From Melastoma dodecandrum (taxonomy: Eukaryota > Streptophyta > Magnoliopsida > Myrtales > Melastomataceae): DNA of 64,000 bases. Position numbers and translations under genes: made by a program. How positions within the stretch are numbered: position 1 is the stretch's first letter; every line of letters begins with the position of its first letter. Positions 11,443-23,449 of the stretch are shown in pieces. The stretch lies in the NCBI GenBank assembly GCA_029817715.1, contig JARUPY010000387.1:3658001-3722000 (forward strand). The letters run 5' to 3'. The notes below the pieces were generated by a model. That model did not search any database. It saw only the letters and a program-made list of their open reading frames with translations, and was not told the origin of the DNA.

Positions 11443-12010
11443 TGCAAGATCTAGCCTTGAACAAGAGCTAGTTTTACCTCTTGCTAAGTAAGAATCCAAC
11501 ACAAATCTGCGAGAGCCACAGATCCCAGTTGTCATCCGTCAGCAAAATAAAAAGAAAAGGCCTTTCTGAAAACCCGGGAAATCTCCGCTAGTCAGGCGGG
11601 GGGACATGCAACCAAAAACAGCAAGAACCCACAAAGTGTAAAAGCAGGGAGCTTGCTTGCCTTAAGGACTGCGGAGGAGGAAGAAGCTAGGGGATGGGGA
11701 AAGCAGATGACCTCTAACAACACTTTCACCACGCCATCGCTCTCTCACACCCTCCTCCGCTTCATATCTTCAGGAGCATTTCTTCCTTCATGCAAAATTT
11801 GGGGGTTTTTATTTAAAGTGGAGTGAGTGAAGCGTGAGAGGGTTGGATTGGCAGTGAAGGAAGCGACAGCACAACGACAAGACCCACCGACAGTCTTGAG
11901 TCCAACCCAGATGACGAGAGAAGGCTCTAAAAGAACTTGAGTTTGCCGACAACGGACATACATGTCAGGTTTTGGGCGAAGTGAAAATAAAAAATTAAAT
12001 TTTTATGTTT
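11443..12010 (-). promoter_or_regulatory. CESA3 5' leader and promoter region
   Basis: This is sequence upstream of the CESA3 start codon. A TTTAAATAAA motif on the minus strand at about 11808-11817 is a plausible TATA-like element, which would give a leader of about 330 bases. A CT-rich leader on the sense strand (plus strand GA-rich around 11670-11710) is typical of plant 5' leaders. The exact transcription start cannot be fixed from sequence alone. Confidence 0.35.
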
Positions 12011-12017
12011 AAAAATA

Positions 12018-13122
12018 AGGTAAATTATCGATATTTAGCCTCAACTATTGACCAACTTTACGTTTTGTCATATCGTTTAAAAATTTTTGAATTTGGCCTT
12101 ATTTTAATTTTACTTTTCGATTTGGCCTTATTCGTAACGGACGTTAGGAGGAGCCGACGTATCACTAACGTCCCTTTTTCTCTTCCTACGTGGATCATAA
12201 TATAATATTTTTTTACCTACGTGGACAAAGGAGGGGGGAGAAGAGCGGGGAAGAGGGGGAGGGGATTCCCAAAGGAGGATGGAGAAGAGCGAAAAAAGGG
12301 ATTCGCAGAGGGGGAGGGGGAGGGAGTGGGTGCAGGGGGGCGGGCGGGGAGTGGGTGTGGGGGCGAGGGGGAGGGGGCTGTGGGTGTGGGGGCAGGGGGA
12401 GGGGGCTGTGGAGTGGAAGTGGTGGCGAGGGGGAGGGGGGCCGTGGGTGTGGGGGCAGGAGGGAGGGGGCGGGAGTGGGTGTGGGGGCAGGGGGATGGGC
12501 GGGGAGTGGGTGTGGTGGCGAGGGGGAGGGGGGCCGTGGGTGTGGGGGCAGGGGGGAGGGGGCGGGAGTGGGTGTGGGGGCAGGGGGGAGGGGCGGGAGT
12601 GGGTGTGGTGGCGAGGGGGAGGGGGGGCCGTGGGTGTGGGGGCGAGGGGGAGGGGGGCCGTGGGTGTGGGGGCAGGAGGGAGTGGGTGTGGTGGCGAGGG
12701 GGAGGGGGGCCGTGGGTGTGGGGGGCAGGGGGGAGGGGGCGGGAGTGGGTGTGGGTATTAGGGGGAGGGGCGGGAGTGGGTGTGGAGGCAGGGGGAGGGG
12801 CGGGAGTGGGCGTGGAGGCCGGGGGAGGGGCGGGAGTGGGCGTGGAGGCCGGGGGAGGGGAGGGGGGGCCGTGGCGTGGGGAGGGGGAGGGGGGTGGGGC
12901 GGGGAGTGGGTGTGGTGACGTGGAGGCATAACTACACGTCAGAAGACTACGTAGACATAATATTACAGACGTTAGTGACACGTCGGCTCCTCCTAACGTC
13001 CGTTGCGAATAAGGCCAAATCGAAAAGTAAAATTAAAATAAGGCCAAATTCAAAAATTTTTAAACGATATGACAAAACGTAAAGTTGACCAATAGTTGGG
13101 GCTAAATATCGATAATTTGCCT
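12018..13122. mobile_element. Inverted-repeat (foldback-like) element with G-rich tandem-repeat core
   Basis: Left arm 12018-12172 and right arm 12968-13122 are 155-bp inverted repeats that are nearly identical, differing at only a small number of positions. The termini read AGGTAAATTATCGATATTTAG and AGGCAAATTATCGATATTTAG (inward); AAAAATA flanks both ends (12011-12017 and 13123-13129) as a 7-bp target-site duplication. The inner arms contain GACGTTAGGAGGAGCCGACGT. Between the arms lies about 680 bp of G-rich tandem repeat. Terminal bases and the block GCCTCAA..TTGACCAACTTT resemble the elements at 1027-1613 and 33353-33928, so all three probably belong to one superfamily. No transposase is present. 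It lies between the CESA3 promoter and the next gene. Confidence 0.82.
12228..12915 (+). repeat. G-rich tandem repeat array inside the inverted-repeat element
   Basis: The plus strand is almost pure G with A, T and C interruptions. Recurring sub-units such as GGGCGGGAGTGGGTGTGG, GTGGCGAGGGGGAGGGGGGC and CGTGGGTGTGGGGGCAGG combine into a degenerate period of about 55-60 bp, and 18-bp or shorter sub-repeats appear near the right end. Runs of three or more Gs occur every few bases, so G-quadruplexes could form on the plus strand. The repeat keeps several reading frames open at once (Gly/Arg/Trp-rich on plus, Pro/His/Thr-rich on minus), but these are compositional artefacts and not genes. Confidence 0.9.
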
Positions 13123-13129
13123 AAAAATA

Positions 13130-14354
13130 ATAAAAATCCCGTACGTATAAAATTTAGACAAATGACTAGTAACGTGCATAATTACGAATCTCTCGAAGAT
13201 CACTTAGGTGCTGCTCTCTCGACAGAAATAATTTCTTTCGGAAGTAAAACCCAGTCTTTTAATTTGATATTTTATGGGGATCTGATCACTCTTCTCTTAT
13301 TGCTAATCTCACTTAATTTTCTCTCAAAAACTGTTTCGTTTTTAAAATCTCTCGTACGAGCCACCATGCAAGTAATTTTGATTTTATTCAAATATTTCTA
13401 AATCAAATAATGCAAAGACAAGTCAGCATTAATTATCGAATAATATATTAATAAAAAACATCTTGGATAAAATATATATATATATTTATTTAATATTCTT
13501 TTATATTGATCTATATAAATTTGTATTCGATCTTGATCTATATTGTTTCTGATATTTCAGAATAAATTAATAATTCAATTAATTTTAATTTCGAAATAAT
13601 AAAAATGATTAATTTTAGTATCCCTAAAATAATCAATAATATAATGTTCGTGTCGACTTGTGCGATCCTCTAGGTCCTATACACGCAGTGTATATCCATA
13701 CATAAACTAATGTAACCGTCTAACAATAGTTTTTAGTCACCCAACGTGTTAGGATAATGATCATAAATCATATACCACTATGAATCGATTACTGTGTAAT
13801 TCAATCTGTTCATTTAACCGGCATCCCAATTAATTCGGTGCAAAATATGTCATCATCAAATTAATTATTTTACTTGATTACCAAGAAATAATAGTCTCTT
13901 GAATGTAAAACATTCCTCCCATGGTCAGAGTCACTAATATCTCTATCAAGTGGCATATATGACAACTCTTTAATCTAAGAGAGCGATGAATCCTATATTA
14001 ACTCGACATTATTCTTTCTACGCTTTATCACACACCCAATAATCGTATTACTCACAATCCGGTTAAAGACTGATTTTAACGATGTCAAAATACACAAACT
14101 CCATGCATAAAATAAATTAAGTTCTCAAGTCAAAAAATCAATTACATGGAATTGATAAATGATGTTCAATGAATCCCATTTTATTAGATGGAAAGAAATG
14201 TTTTTAACATTCAGGAAGATGCTTGTCTGACCGACGGTGGGAGCCCATCTGAGAGAACTCGGAGCCCATTCAAGGGATAGGGGAGAAATGGGGATCCAAA
14301 ATCTTCCTCTTCTTCTTCGCGAAATCTTTGAGGTTCGCTTGGGTTTGCCTTAGA
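13130..14354. other. AT-rich intergenic DNA and FRA10AC1 promoter
   Basis: No gene recognised. The left part (13130-14150) is AT-rich with TATATA tracts (about 13470-13500). The last 150 bases become GC-richer and contain the probable promoter and 5' leader of the FRA10AC1-like gene, with a CTTCCTCTTCTTCTTCGCG pyrimidine tract at about 14303-14322. Confidence 0.5.
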
Positions 14355-17300
14355 ATGGCGTCGTCGTCGTCTTCGTCGTTGGGCGCTCTCAAGTCGCAGA
14401 TTTTCGACAAAGAAGAGCGCAAGCAGTAGGTTTACTCTTCCGCTTCCCCACCCCGAATTCCATTTTCTGTCCCGGTCTTTCTAAAGGAAAAGGGACTGAT
14501 CCGGCAGGCAGTACCAGGCGCATATACGAGGGCTTAATGCTTACGACCGCCACAAGAAGTTCCTCAACGACTATGGTATTTGGTTGTTGTTTTTTCCCCT
14601 CCTTGTTTCGCTGTCCTGAAGACTGATCCTCGGTTGGGACCCCGACGACCTGCAAATGTTTGAGCTTTTCGTTTGCGGCTTCCTTTCCGGGTATCCCATA
14701 TCAAAGGCTGGATGACGAACATTCCCTTTCGATCAGATTGTCGATTGGGTCTACAATCATCCGCATATTCCCTCTTTGTTTGATATGATGTAATGCACCC
14801 TGTCCTGATCCCGGCATCATCATTGACAAGCAGCATCAGCAGCGTGTGTTCCTGTGGTTTTATGTTTTAGGTCTTTTTTGGCTAGTACCCCTATTCTGAG
14901 TGCTGTACACATTGCCTCGATCAGTCTCTGAACATTTTATTGTTTTACACTCCCGAGAGATATGCAGAATTTGTGCTCGTAATCAGCTGCTCTGTTTTCT
15001 TTTCTTTTTTTTTGGTTCCCTCTCTTTACTGTTTACTCTGCAGTACACTTTTATGGAGGAGAAAAATCTCACAAGGGCAACGCCCGCATCAGAACTGATC
15101 ATGATACACTCAGGGAGGGATATAGGTTCGAACCTTCTACGGGCATCGCCATATCTTCTGTGCGTTTTGTGCTTGTATCCTATTTGTCTAATGTATTAGT
15201 TTCTGCATTTCAATTGTTTTTCATCCTTTTAGGTTCATCCGGTCAGAGGAAGATGACTGGGATTCATCTTGGGAGCAGAGATTGGTGAAGCGTTACTATG
15301 ATAAACTTTTTAAAGAGTATCCATTTACATCTTTAGTTTCACGTTAGTGGGAAGATCAGATCCATTCTTTATCTGGCAGTTATTCTATGAGTTGTCTGGG
15401 CCGCCCCATTTTTCTATTTTCTTTTGATATCCCACTTAGAGGATATGATGTTGCCTTGTCTTTGTGCAAGAGCAGATACCTTCTCTCTTGGTTTTCATTG
15501 TATAATAACCTGAAGACCCTGCAGAAAGCCTAGTGATGTATTCGTGTGTCCTTTCCTTAATGTGTCCTTAGATACTGCATAGCTGACATGACAAAGTACA
15601 AGACCGGAAAGGTGTCTATTCTGTAGCTTTCTCACTGACGATATCTTCCTGCAAAAACTGTTTATCGGCTTCTACTGCATGCTTTTGGCTTAGAAATTTT
15701 ACAAATATCACCAGGAGTCAACATTTGGTTCTTTGGAGGACTTATTTTTCATCATAAATTTTGTTTTATTTTCTAGTTTTGCAATTTTCCTGATTTCCTC
15801 GTTTTTCCCTCTTTATGTCTGTTCAAAAGATATCCATTAAAATGTTTACACCTTTTTTTCTAGATAGGCCTAAGATGGAGGACTGAGAAAGAAGTCATTT
15901 CTGGAAAAGGTAATACCTTGATAAGCTCTCAGGTGATCTATGTTTATGTGCTAGTATTTGTTTTCTGTTAGATCTATTAGAACTTGACTTAAAAAGAACG
16001 TGCCGATGCTCAAAGTGTTTTCACTGGCATAGCATGATTCATTTTGACTTAAGGCTTTAGTTTGACTATTTCCTGCATTTCTTAGTGCAATGAATACTGC
16101 TTTTTCACTGGAAGGAAGATTGATTTTTCATTTTCCAGGGCAGCTCATATGTGGTAACAAACATTGTGATGATACAAGTGGCCTAGCCAGTTATGAGGCA
16201 AGTGTCTCAGTAGTCACTACTGATTGGTATCTGCGTTGTTCTTTGGTGTTACTCTCGCAAGTACACCAGAGCCGCATGGCTATTCATTTAGGCTGTGGAA
16301 GGGATTCGTCACAGTTTTTGCAGCTTGCTGTTAGTCCTTTTTCCAGCTATTACTGTGTATGATGACTGCTTGCCCATTGATTGGTGGCTAACCACCATAC
16401 TCACTGGAAACACATATGGTTACATCAGAGATTTTGGATCTTCTATCTGTCGGAGTTGCTAATCTACTTGGTGTTACAAGTCATCAGTTCTTGCTTCATT
16501 TGTTTTTTCTTGCCATGTTATTACTACCTAAGGAAAGTTCTAGTTGAATTTGGGGCGAAATTTGTGTATGTTGGCTGTATACCATGAAGAAGGGAAATCG
16601 CATCCATTATTGATGTACTATGTGTGAAGGATTTTTTTTTCTTTGCATTTCACTTTGTTGACGATTAAGGTGTTGTGTTGCAGGTGAACTTCTCTTACTT
16701 TGAATCTGGAGAAAACAAGCAAGCCTTGGTCAAGTTAGTCACTTGTAAGAGGTACGAGGCTTGTTATAAGATTTTTTCACCCTGCCACGTCAACAAGTTC
16801 TTTCAGTGATTGGACATTGGATCAAAGATCTGTTGACGAATATTGTTCTTTTGCTCTAAGCTCATCGCACGTAACATATTACGTGGCTGTAGTTTGGGTG
16901 GATCATATATTATGAACCATTACCATTTCAATTTAATTCTAGTCATTTGATAGATAATTAATAAAGAGGACATGGATTTGACCGCGACATAAAACAGGAG
17001 CTGATTGCTCTGGAGTCATCATTTAATTATCTTTCAAGCTTAGGTGGTATGGTGTAGAGTTAAGGATAGTAAAAACTGAGGATATACTGGTGCAATGATT
17101 GAATTATGCAAATGTTTCCTGCTAATGCATGTTTCATAGAAAATGATTGTAGCAGTGTAAATTTCTTAAGACAGTCTTCCATGACTTCCATGTGAACTTT
17201 TATTCTTTTTACAACTTTCGCCATGCAAACTTTGTGATCTTTGGTTATGGGATAAGGTAAGTCAAACATCGGAGCAGTATCTATATACTTTTCTCTTTTA

Positions 17301-17774
17301 TAGATGTGCCGAGAAACTTAACTACAAGAAGCTGAAGGATAAAGAGGTTTTAGAGGAAAAAGAGAAGGATAAATCAGAGAAGCAATGGAAATCAGACAGT
17401 AAAAGAAAAAGGTTTTAATTTTGCCTTGTCTACTAGGTTTTTCTTTTTTTCTTTTTTTTTTTAAAAAAAGACTTCTTGTTTTTCGTTGAAAGTTAATTGG
17501 CAGCTGGTGTTTTGTCTCAGGGATCATGAATCTGAATGGATAGGAAAAAGGAGTCCAAGATAAAAGGTTATCTAACATGCGCTTTGGAGATTTGTTTGTG
17601 ACCTCTTTGTTTTACTTTCTACAACTTTCCAGTGAAGGCCTATGATTTTATATTTGCTCTCTTTGCCCTCTTGTGGCAGGGGACGAACAATCAATGTCCG
17701 GAAGCAAGCATATGGGCAAAGACGACGATGACAACGAAAATTTCAATGAGTTCCTTGAGGGAATGTTCCCCTAA
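14355..17774 (+). CDS. FRA10AC1-like nuclear protein (frame broken near the 3' end)
   Basis: Exons: 14355-14425, 14508-14575, 15044-15125, 15233-15316, 15572-15611, 15864-15909, 16139-16197, 16684-16751, 17304-17411, 17521-17566, 17680-17774. The protein begins MASSSSSSLGALKSQIF and carries family hallmarks: EERKQQYQAHIRGLNAYDRH, DHDTLREGYRFIRSEEDD, WEQRLVKRYYDKLFKEYCIA, GLRWRTEKEV, and two Cys pairs (CGNKHC, CKRC) suggesting a zinc site. FRA10AC1 proteins are conserved, nuclear and associated with spliceosomal fractions; the precise role is unclear. The C-terminus should be a Lys-rich stretch and an acidic tail ending EFLEGMFP (17680-17774), but exon 17521-17566 contains an in-frame TAA at 17561 and the tail lies in another frame, consistent with one missing A in the AAAAA run near 17545. 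The intron after 16197 uses a GC donor. Confidence 0.85.
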
Positions 17775-18504
17775 TTTCATCTGGCGTTATTGATAGGTCA
17801 GAAGCAATCCGGTAAATACGATGAGCTTAGCCGTGGCAGATGTGTACAAGAACAGGGGCGGCTGTTAGCTTGTGCATCCTTTTGTCTCCATGGTTGTTTT
17901 CTTTTAACAATAATGGAATATTTGTATGCAACAGATGGTGAAAATTAGGCAAAACAGGTCCCTCGCCTTCAGTTATTGAAGTTGTTTCCCATTCATAGTA
18001 AAGAAGAAATGCAACCGACACACGACTTAGTTTCATTACGCGGTGAAAGGGACTGGTGCATTAAGCAGTTGCACCTTAATACAACAAATAAGGCTCGACA
18101 AACTACTTGAGCCCTCAAAAATTCGAATCATGTTGGAGTGCCTACACTTGGAAGCTCTCTCTCTCTCTCTCTCTCCAAACAGGGATCAGTTTGATCTTCA
18201 ACTAAACCAACTTGTCTATTCGGCGTTTACAAGGACGATGACGTTGCTCCATCTACTCAAACTGCATCTATGCTCCACCTGCCAGTTACATGTCAACCGC
18301 GACCAGTGAGGGGATCACAACACTCGTAAGGAAACCCGACCGAAGCTGGTGAAAAGAGGCAGGTCAGTCTAACAAATGACTTCGTGTCACCAGAGGCTGA
18401 TGAAAACGGGGCGTGCAATACCCTTCCACTTCAGATGCTTTCGCCTCATTTCAACGACCTCCCATGACCAGCCAATTTGATCATGCTACTACTCCCACTA
18501 ACAA
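17775..18504. other. Intergenic region between convergent genes, with a CT microsatellite
   Basis: This holds the 3' flanks of FRA10AC1-like (plus) and the PHD gene (minus). A (CT)n microsatellite of about ten units lies at 18155-18175. No coding exon is recognised. Confidence 0.6.
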
Positions 18505-21500
18505 TCACAATTTCGTCCTCTTTTGCTTCTTTGACACAAATCGAACGCCTTGTGTCCCAAGTTCCACCTTCTTCACTCTTCCATCATCTAGCTTAACAGA
18601 TAATGTAGAGGTGCCTTCAGTAACATCGGCAACAACTCCCTTGTGCCTTCAAGAAACATAATTTATAATTAGCTATACTGCGACCAACATTATACAATTA
18701 AGGAAAGGCAGTGTGTTTCATATAAGGATGACTCATTTCCTCAAGTATTTTCATTCAAGAGGAGGTAAATAGCACCCCACCTTGATCTCTCTGATCACCT
18801 ACATACTTCTCTAGAGGTTTGATTAAAAGAACAGACACATACCTCATGACGTCATTACATCTTTGTTCCTTATCAAAAAAATAAAAAATAAAATAACAGA
18901 CGCGTAACTCACCATGTTTTGTCAGATGCCTGGTGAATTTCGACCCCCTTACCAATTGCATCCTTCCCCAGCTTTTTCAGAATCCAATTAGCATCCATAA
19001 TCTCATCTACCAAATAATCTCGTCTTGATTGACTGGCACCCCCATCTTCATCATTAGCATTTTTCGAAACTGCTGGGGATGGTCTCTTTCTTTTTGACCT
19101 CTGGCCCTTCACGGAACTCTTTTCCTCATCCCGTGGAGGAAACTGGGAGGATGGGCTGTCACGACTGATGTTCTTAAACTTAAGCTTCAAAAGAGGCTTT
19201 GTATCTTTTGCCGAATTCTGAGAAGAGGGTGTCTGAGTAGGTTCACTTATTCTTTCATCATGCACTTCCTGCCTACCGACCATTTGCATTCCAGGAGATG
19301 CCTTGTCACTCCTAGAGGAATTTACACTGCTAATTATTTCAGATGCAGGGGTTTCTCCTTCCGCATTTCTTTTTCTGAATACAAGACGTGTGCGCTCAGT
19401 GGAATTCTTTTCACCTCTATCCCCAGTATTTCTGCTGAAAACTTTTCCAAATTTTGATTGGTTTCCATCCTTCTCCCTATCCTTAGTACCTTGACCAGAC
19501 ACGTCAAGTTTCTCTCCTGCATATCAGGACAATAAAAGAATTTACTAGAGTATCAAGGAGAAAACAGAGAAGAGATCCACAATAAAATAATACTCACCTA
19601 TGTTTTGACTGACAATTGATCTTTCAGTATTCTTCTGCAGACTTGTATATTCAACACCTGAGTTGAAACCAGGAAAAATAAATAAATAAAGGATAGCTGT
19701 CTAAGCCAGAAGAAATCTAAGAAACCAGGGCATGGGTCAGATATTCCATTATTAGGAAAGGATATTCCATAAAAGTTAAAAAAAAATATTAGTAGTAACT
19801 CTTTTTCTGTATTGCTTTCTCTGCATAAGCCTGAAGCTGAAGCTTGAAAATTGATGACTCCCTAATCTATCCTCAGGTGGTCTAGGTTAATCCCAAGTCC
19901 ATCAACCATCCACGGCACACACGGTGATCCTTCAGTGATAGTTTAACAATATCACTCACTATTTGCCATTTTCTTTTTGATAAGTACTATTCACCATTTT
20001 CAGTCATACAATAAAAACGACAAAGCCTGAACACATACCCTTAGAATTCAATAAATCAGGCTCCTTCTGGCAGCTCGAGGCATCAGATCTGGGAGAATCA
20101 GTAGCATTTCTATTACGACCACCCAAATGTATGACCAGTTTCTTTTCATTAACAGCCTTTGACTTGCTAGTGAGCTTTAGGGCTTCAACCTCAGCCTCTA
20201 CTGAAGGAGGTTTGCTGCTCTTGATATGGACAACTCTAGGTTTCCGATCATCCGTACCAGCAGTCACTTCTTCAATGAACTTGTGCTTCAACACTCCCGG
20301 CTGATTAATGGAGCAGACTACTTCAGCAAGGCTCGAACTCGCGCCAGTATTAGAATTGAAGGAACTCCCTACTCCTCCCCGCCCGGAAATTGCATCGTTG
20401 TTGTTATCCTTGCTTAAGTCAACAGAAGACGATTGGGCCTCCACATGAGTTTGAAGGTCCTTATGAACTTCAGATGGACCGGATGATAGTCCTGGAAGTC
20501 CCTTTTTCTTAAACTTCTTCTTTCCAGAAGCCTTTTTCCCGTGCTCTTTGGTTTTCTTGGGGGACTTCTCATTTAGAGCTTTAAGTGAGAACTTCAAGGA
20601 TCGTCCATATTCACCCTTCGATATGATGGGACCACTTTCTTCATCATCCGAGTAAGGAGAGATGGAAAATATTTCCTCTTGGGTAGGCAAACCAGCAGCA
20701 GCTCGTAAGCTAGCAATGAGATCCTTATCAGCATAATCTTTTCTCCTCCATAACTCCTGAACAGCATCCTCAAGGTCCTTCACCTATGTAGGAGAAAACT
20801 CACCTGTTAGAGAATCTAAAAGCAAGGACATTCCTAGCATATACAAACCAAGAGGCACTAAACATGGTTTCAGTGTGATGTGGAAGACGTACTTGATAAC
20901 ACTCCCCACGGCACGTGGGACATATGTACTGAAGATTTCCATCCACTTGAAATTGCATATACTTGTCATCACTGTAATGAAAAGAAAGTTCCCACACAAA
21001 ATGATCAAGAATCCATAGAAAGAAAAACTAGAGCACAAGAGAAGTTTTGAAAGCCATAAATTAACAGGAAAAACAAGTGGTCTACAGAATATCCATCACA
21101 AACAAGAAAAGTAAGTTCCAAAGATTGATAGGAAGAACAGTAAAAAAAATGCAAACAGGTCTCCATACTTACTAACGAGAAGTAGCAACGCAAGAACGAA
21201 TTTAGAACAAATTAGAGGAATCATACTGGCAAGAGATGCATCATCACCATCACTTTGACATTAAAATCTTGCATGCAAATATAATTTGTGCTTTTCTAAG
21301 AACAAACATAAGAGCAAGAGCATATAAGGCCAATCTAACAACGAATAGCAATCATACGACGGAAAAAGTAAAGAGAAACTTCTAGAGTGATAAGAAATAA
21401 CAAAAACCTGATGTCATCACAATGAGTGTGAACCCAACGCTGGCAATTGTCACAACAAACCATGGGTGTTGACTCGGAGTCCCGGTAAACCTACAATCAA

Positions 21501-23449
21501 CAGATTCTTGTAATAAGAGTTTCAGAGATCTCTGCATCATTGGCAACTGTAACTAGAAAATGTTCTCCAGTAAGCTTTGGAGCTTCTGGTAAACAAGACT
21601 GGCAGTCTTTACAATGAGTAATTATTACCTTCAGACACACAGGGCAGTAGTTCCCCTTCACAAACAGTCTTCCACATGCATCACAGCATGAATACTGAAG
21701 AAACCATCTACACCACAAAATTCATTGACAAATTCCTTAATACTAAAGGATATCGAACAACTTCATCCGAAAACACACAGATTATAGTTGAAAAGACAGT
21801 AGCACAAAAACTTTGATTTTCCCCAAATATCTCTACAAGTTAAAGTAAAGTCATCGGAAAAGTTAATGGATCTTCCACGCCAAATAATCGAGTCACAACC
21901 TAGGAAGAATAAAGAGCTTACCTCACACTCAAGCCATTTCCAGGCACATTGGATCCGCAACTGTGACATTTTGTATGCTTTGGGCACAAATAAGGTCCGG
22001 AACTAATATTCTGCACAATTTATTTAGTCATATGCACAATTTACTACAGAATATAAATAAAATAAGGAATTAATATAATAGCACACCTTGTGAGGAGGAT
22101 GCTGACAGTAACAATGATATGCTCCATCACACCTTTTGCAGAACATGAACTTTTTAGGATCACCCGTTCTTCGGCAGATCTTGACCAAGAAATAAAAGAA
22201 AAGAAATAACAACATGAAATGTTACAATGAAATAACAAGCAAGAAATGAGTGATAGTAGTGGGGAAATCTCTAAATATTAATTGCACGAGGAAGTTTGTA
22301 TACTATGTACCTCACATGTTCGGCACGCAGGGCATGTCCATGCACTCCAGTGGAAAAGATCTGCAGGAATCGTCCCGTGTGAAATTACACAATAAATGGC
22401 AATCAATCATGGTCAAATAACAACCCACCTCTATCATGAGACCAGCTTTTTAAACAGCTTCGGTGATATTTCTTTCCACAATTCTTGCAAGAAAGCATCT
22501 TCTTTGCTCTCTCACTGCCATCAGTTTCCCCAAATAGGCACATCCGGCACAGTATCTTCGTTGAGTTGGTGTGACCCTGAACCAGCTCTTCACCCACATG
22601 ATCATCGGGGATATCCTGCAAAAAGCAAAGCATATCAGAGGGACACACAAGACTGGATACAGATATTAGACCAGGTGCTATCAACTAGGCGCAATCAAAA
22701 CTATAAATGATGCCGAAACCTCATTAAACAGGAGACATTCACAAAAGAAAAAAAGCTCCAAAGCATAGGAAAACAGCCTGAGATTACAAGAAAAAAAAAA
22801 GAAACACACACAAGAACACTTAAACACACACCATCACATCCCCGGATTCGAAGCGACGAGCGAAGTCTTCGGCAGCAACCATAGCAGCAGCAGCCTTCTT
22901 CTGCAAGGCGGCACGCTTGGCCTGGGCGGAGGCAGCGACGAGAGCCTCATCCACGGCATCATAACCCGGGGCTCCAAGGGCTTCTGGCACGGGGGCGGCA
23001 ACTGGGGGAGGAGGAAGAGGAGGGGGAAGGACCTTGGGAACGGGGACCTGGAGGGTCCCATCGCAGCCCCTGGCGGTAATCCCCCAGGGATCCCCGAGGA
23101 AGTGCTGGACAGCGGAGAGGCCGTGGAGGAATTCGTCCCTGGAGGAACCCTTTTGGAGGGGCCTAGGAAACCCCAGAGAGCAGTAGCAGATTCGACGACT
23201 GCCCCAAGAAGAAAACAAACAATTCCAAGATGAATCAAGGAGAGCAAAGCAGAAGAGGCGACGAGGCAGCAACAGATCGGCGACAGGAGAAGGACCCAGC
23301 GAATGGGGGAAGGTGAATCCATGGCTGGTGGAGAGTCGTCGTCGCCCCCCTCCCCCACAACAAAATGAGAGAACAAAGAAATGAAGAGGAGAATACGATA
23401 GAGAGGAGATTACGTACCATGTAATTGGGCAACCTACGTGAAATGCCAT
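18505..23449 (-). CDS. PHD-finger protein, At3g52100/At3g08020 type
   Basis: Thirteen exons: 23418-23449, 22832-23198, 22429-22615, 22311-22360, 22087-22179, 21922-22010, 21629-21707, 21408-21490, 20893-20971, 20039-20783, 19598-19657, 18913-19516, 18505-18646. They total 2610 nt, or 869 aa. It begins MAFHVGCPITCRRIC, as I recall for the Arabidopsis homologues. After an Ala/Pro-rich N-terminus come clustered C4HC3-type fingers (about residues 150-350) with CRMCLFGETDG, CKNCGKKYHRSC, WTCPACRTCE, CKRCDGAYHCYC, CPKHTKCHSCGS, CDACGRLF, CPVC, CDNCQRWVHTHC and CPTCRGEC. This is an array of chromatin-reader PHD modules. The middle is Lys/Ser-rich with nuclear-localisation-like KKTKEHGKKASGKKKFKKKG, and the C-terminus carries a small beta-rich module (HKGVVADVTEGTSTLSVKLD). 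It probably binds histone tails in the nucleus; target unknown. All splice phases close. Confidence 0.9.

Noticed and set aside
12190..12981. Long overlapping open frames (up to 254 codons) on both strands, Gly/Arg-rich or Pro/His-rich
   Set aside because: They arise from the G-rich tandem repeat, which rarely forms stop codons in any frame; several frames are open at once and none has a domain.
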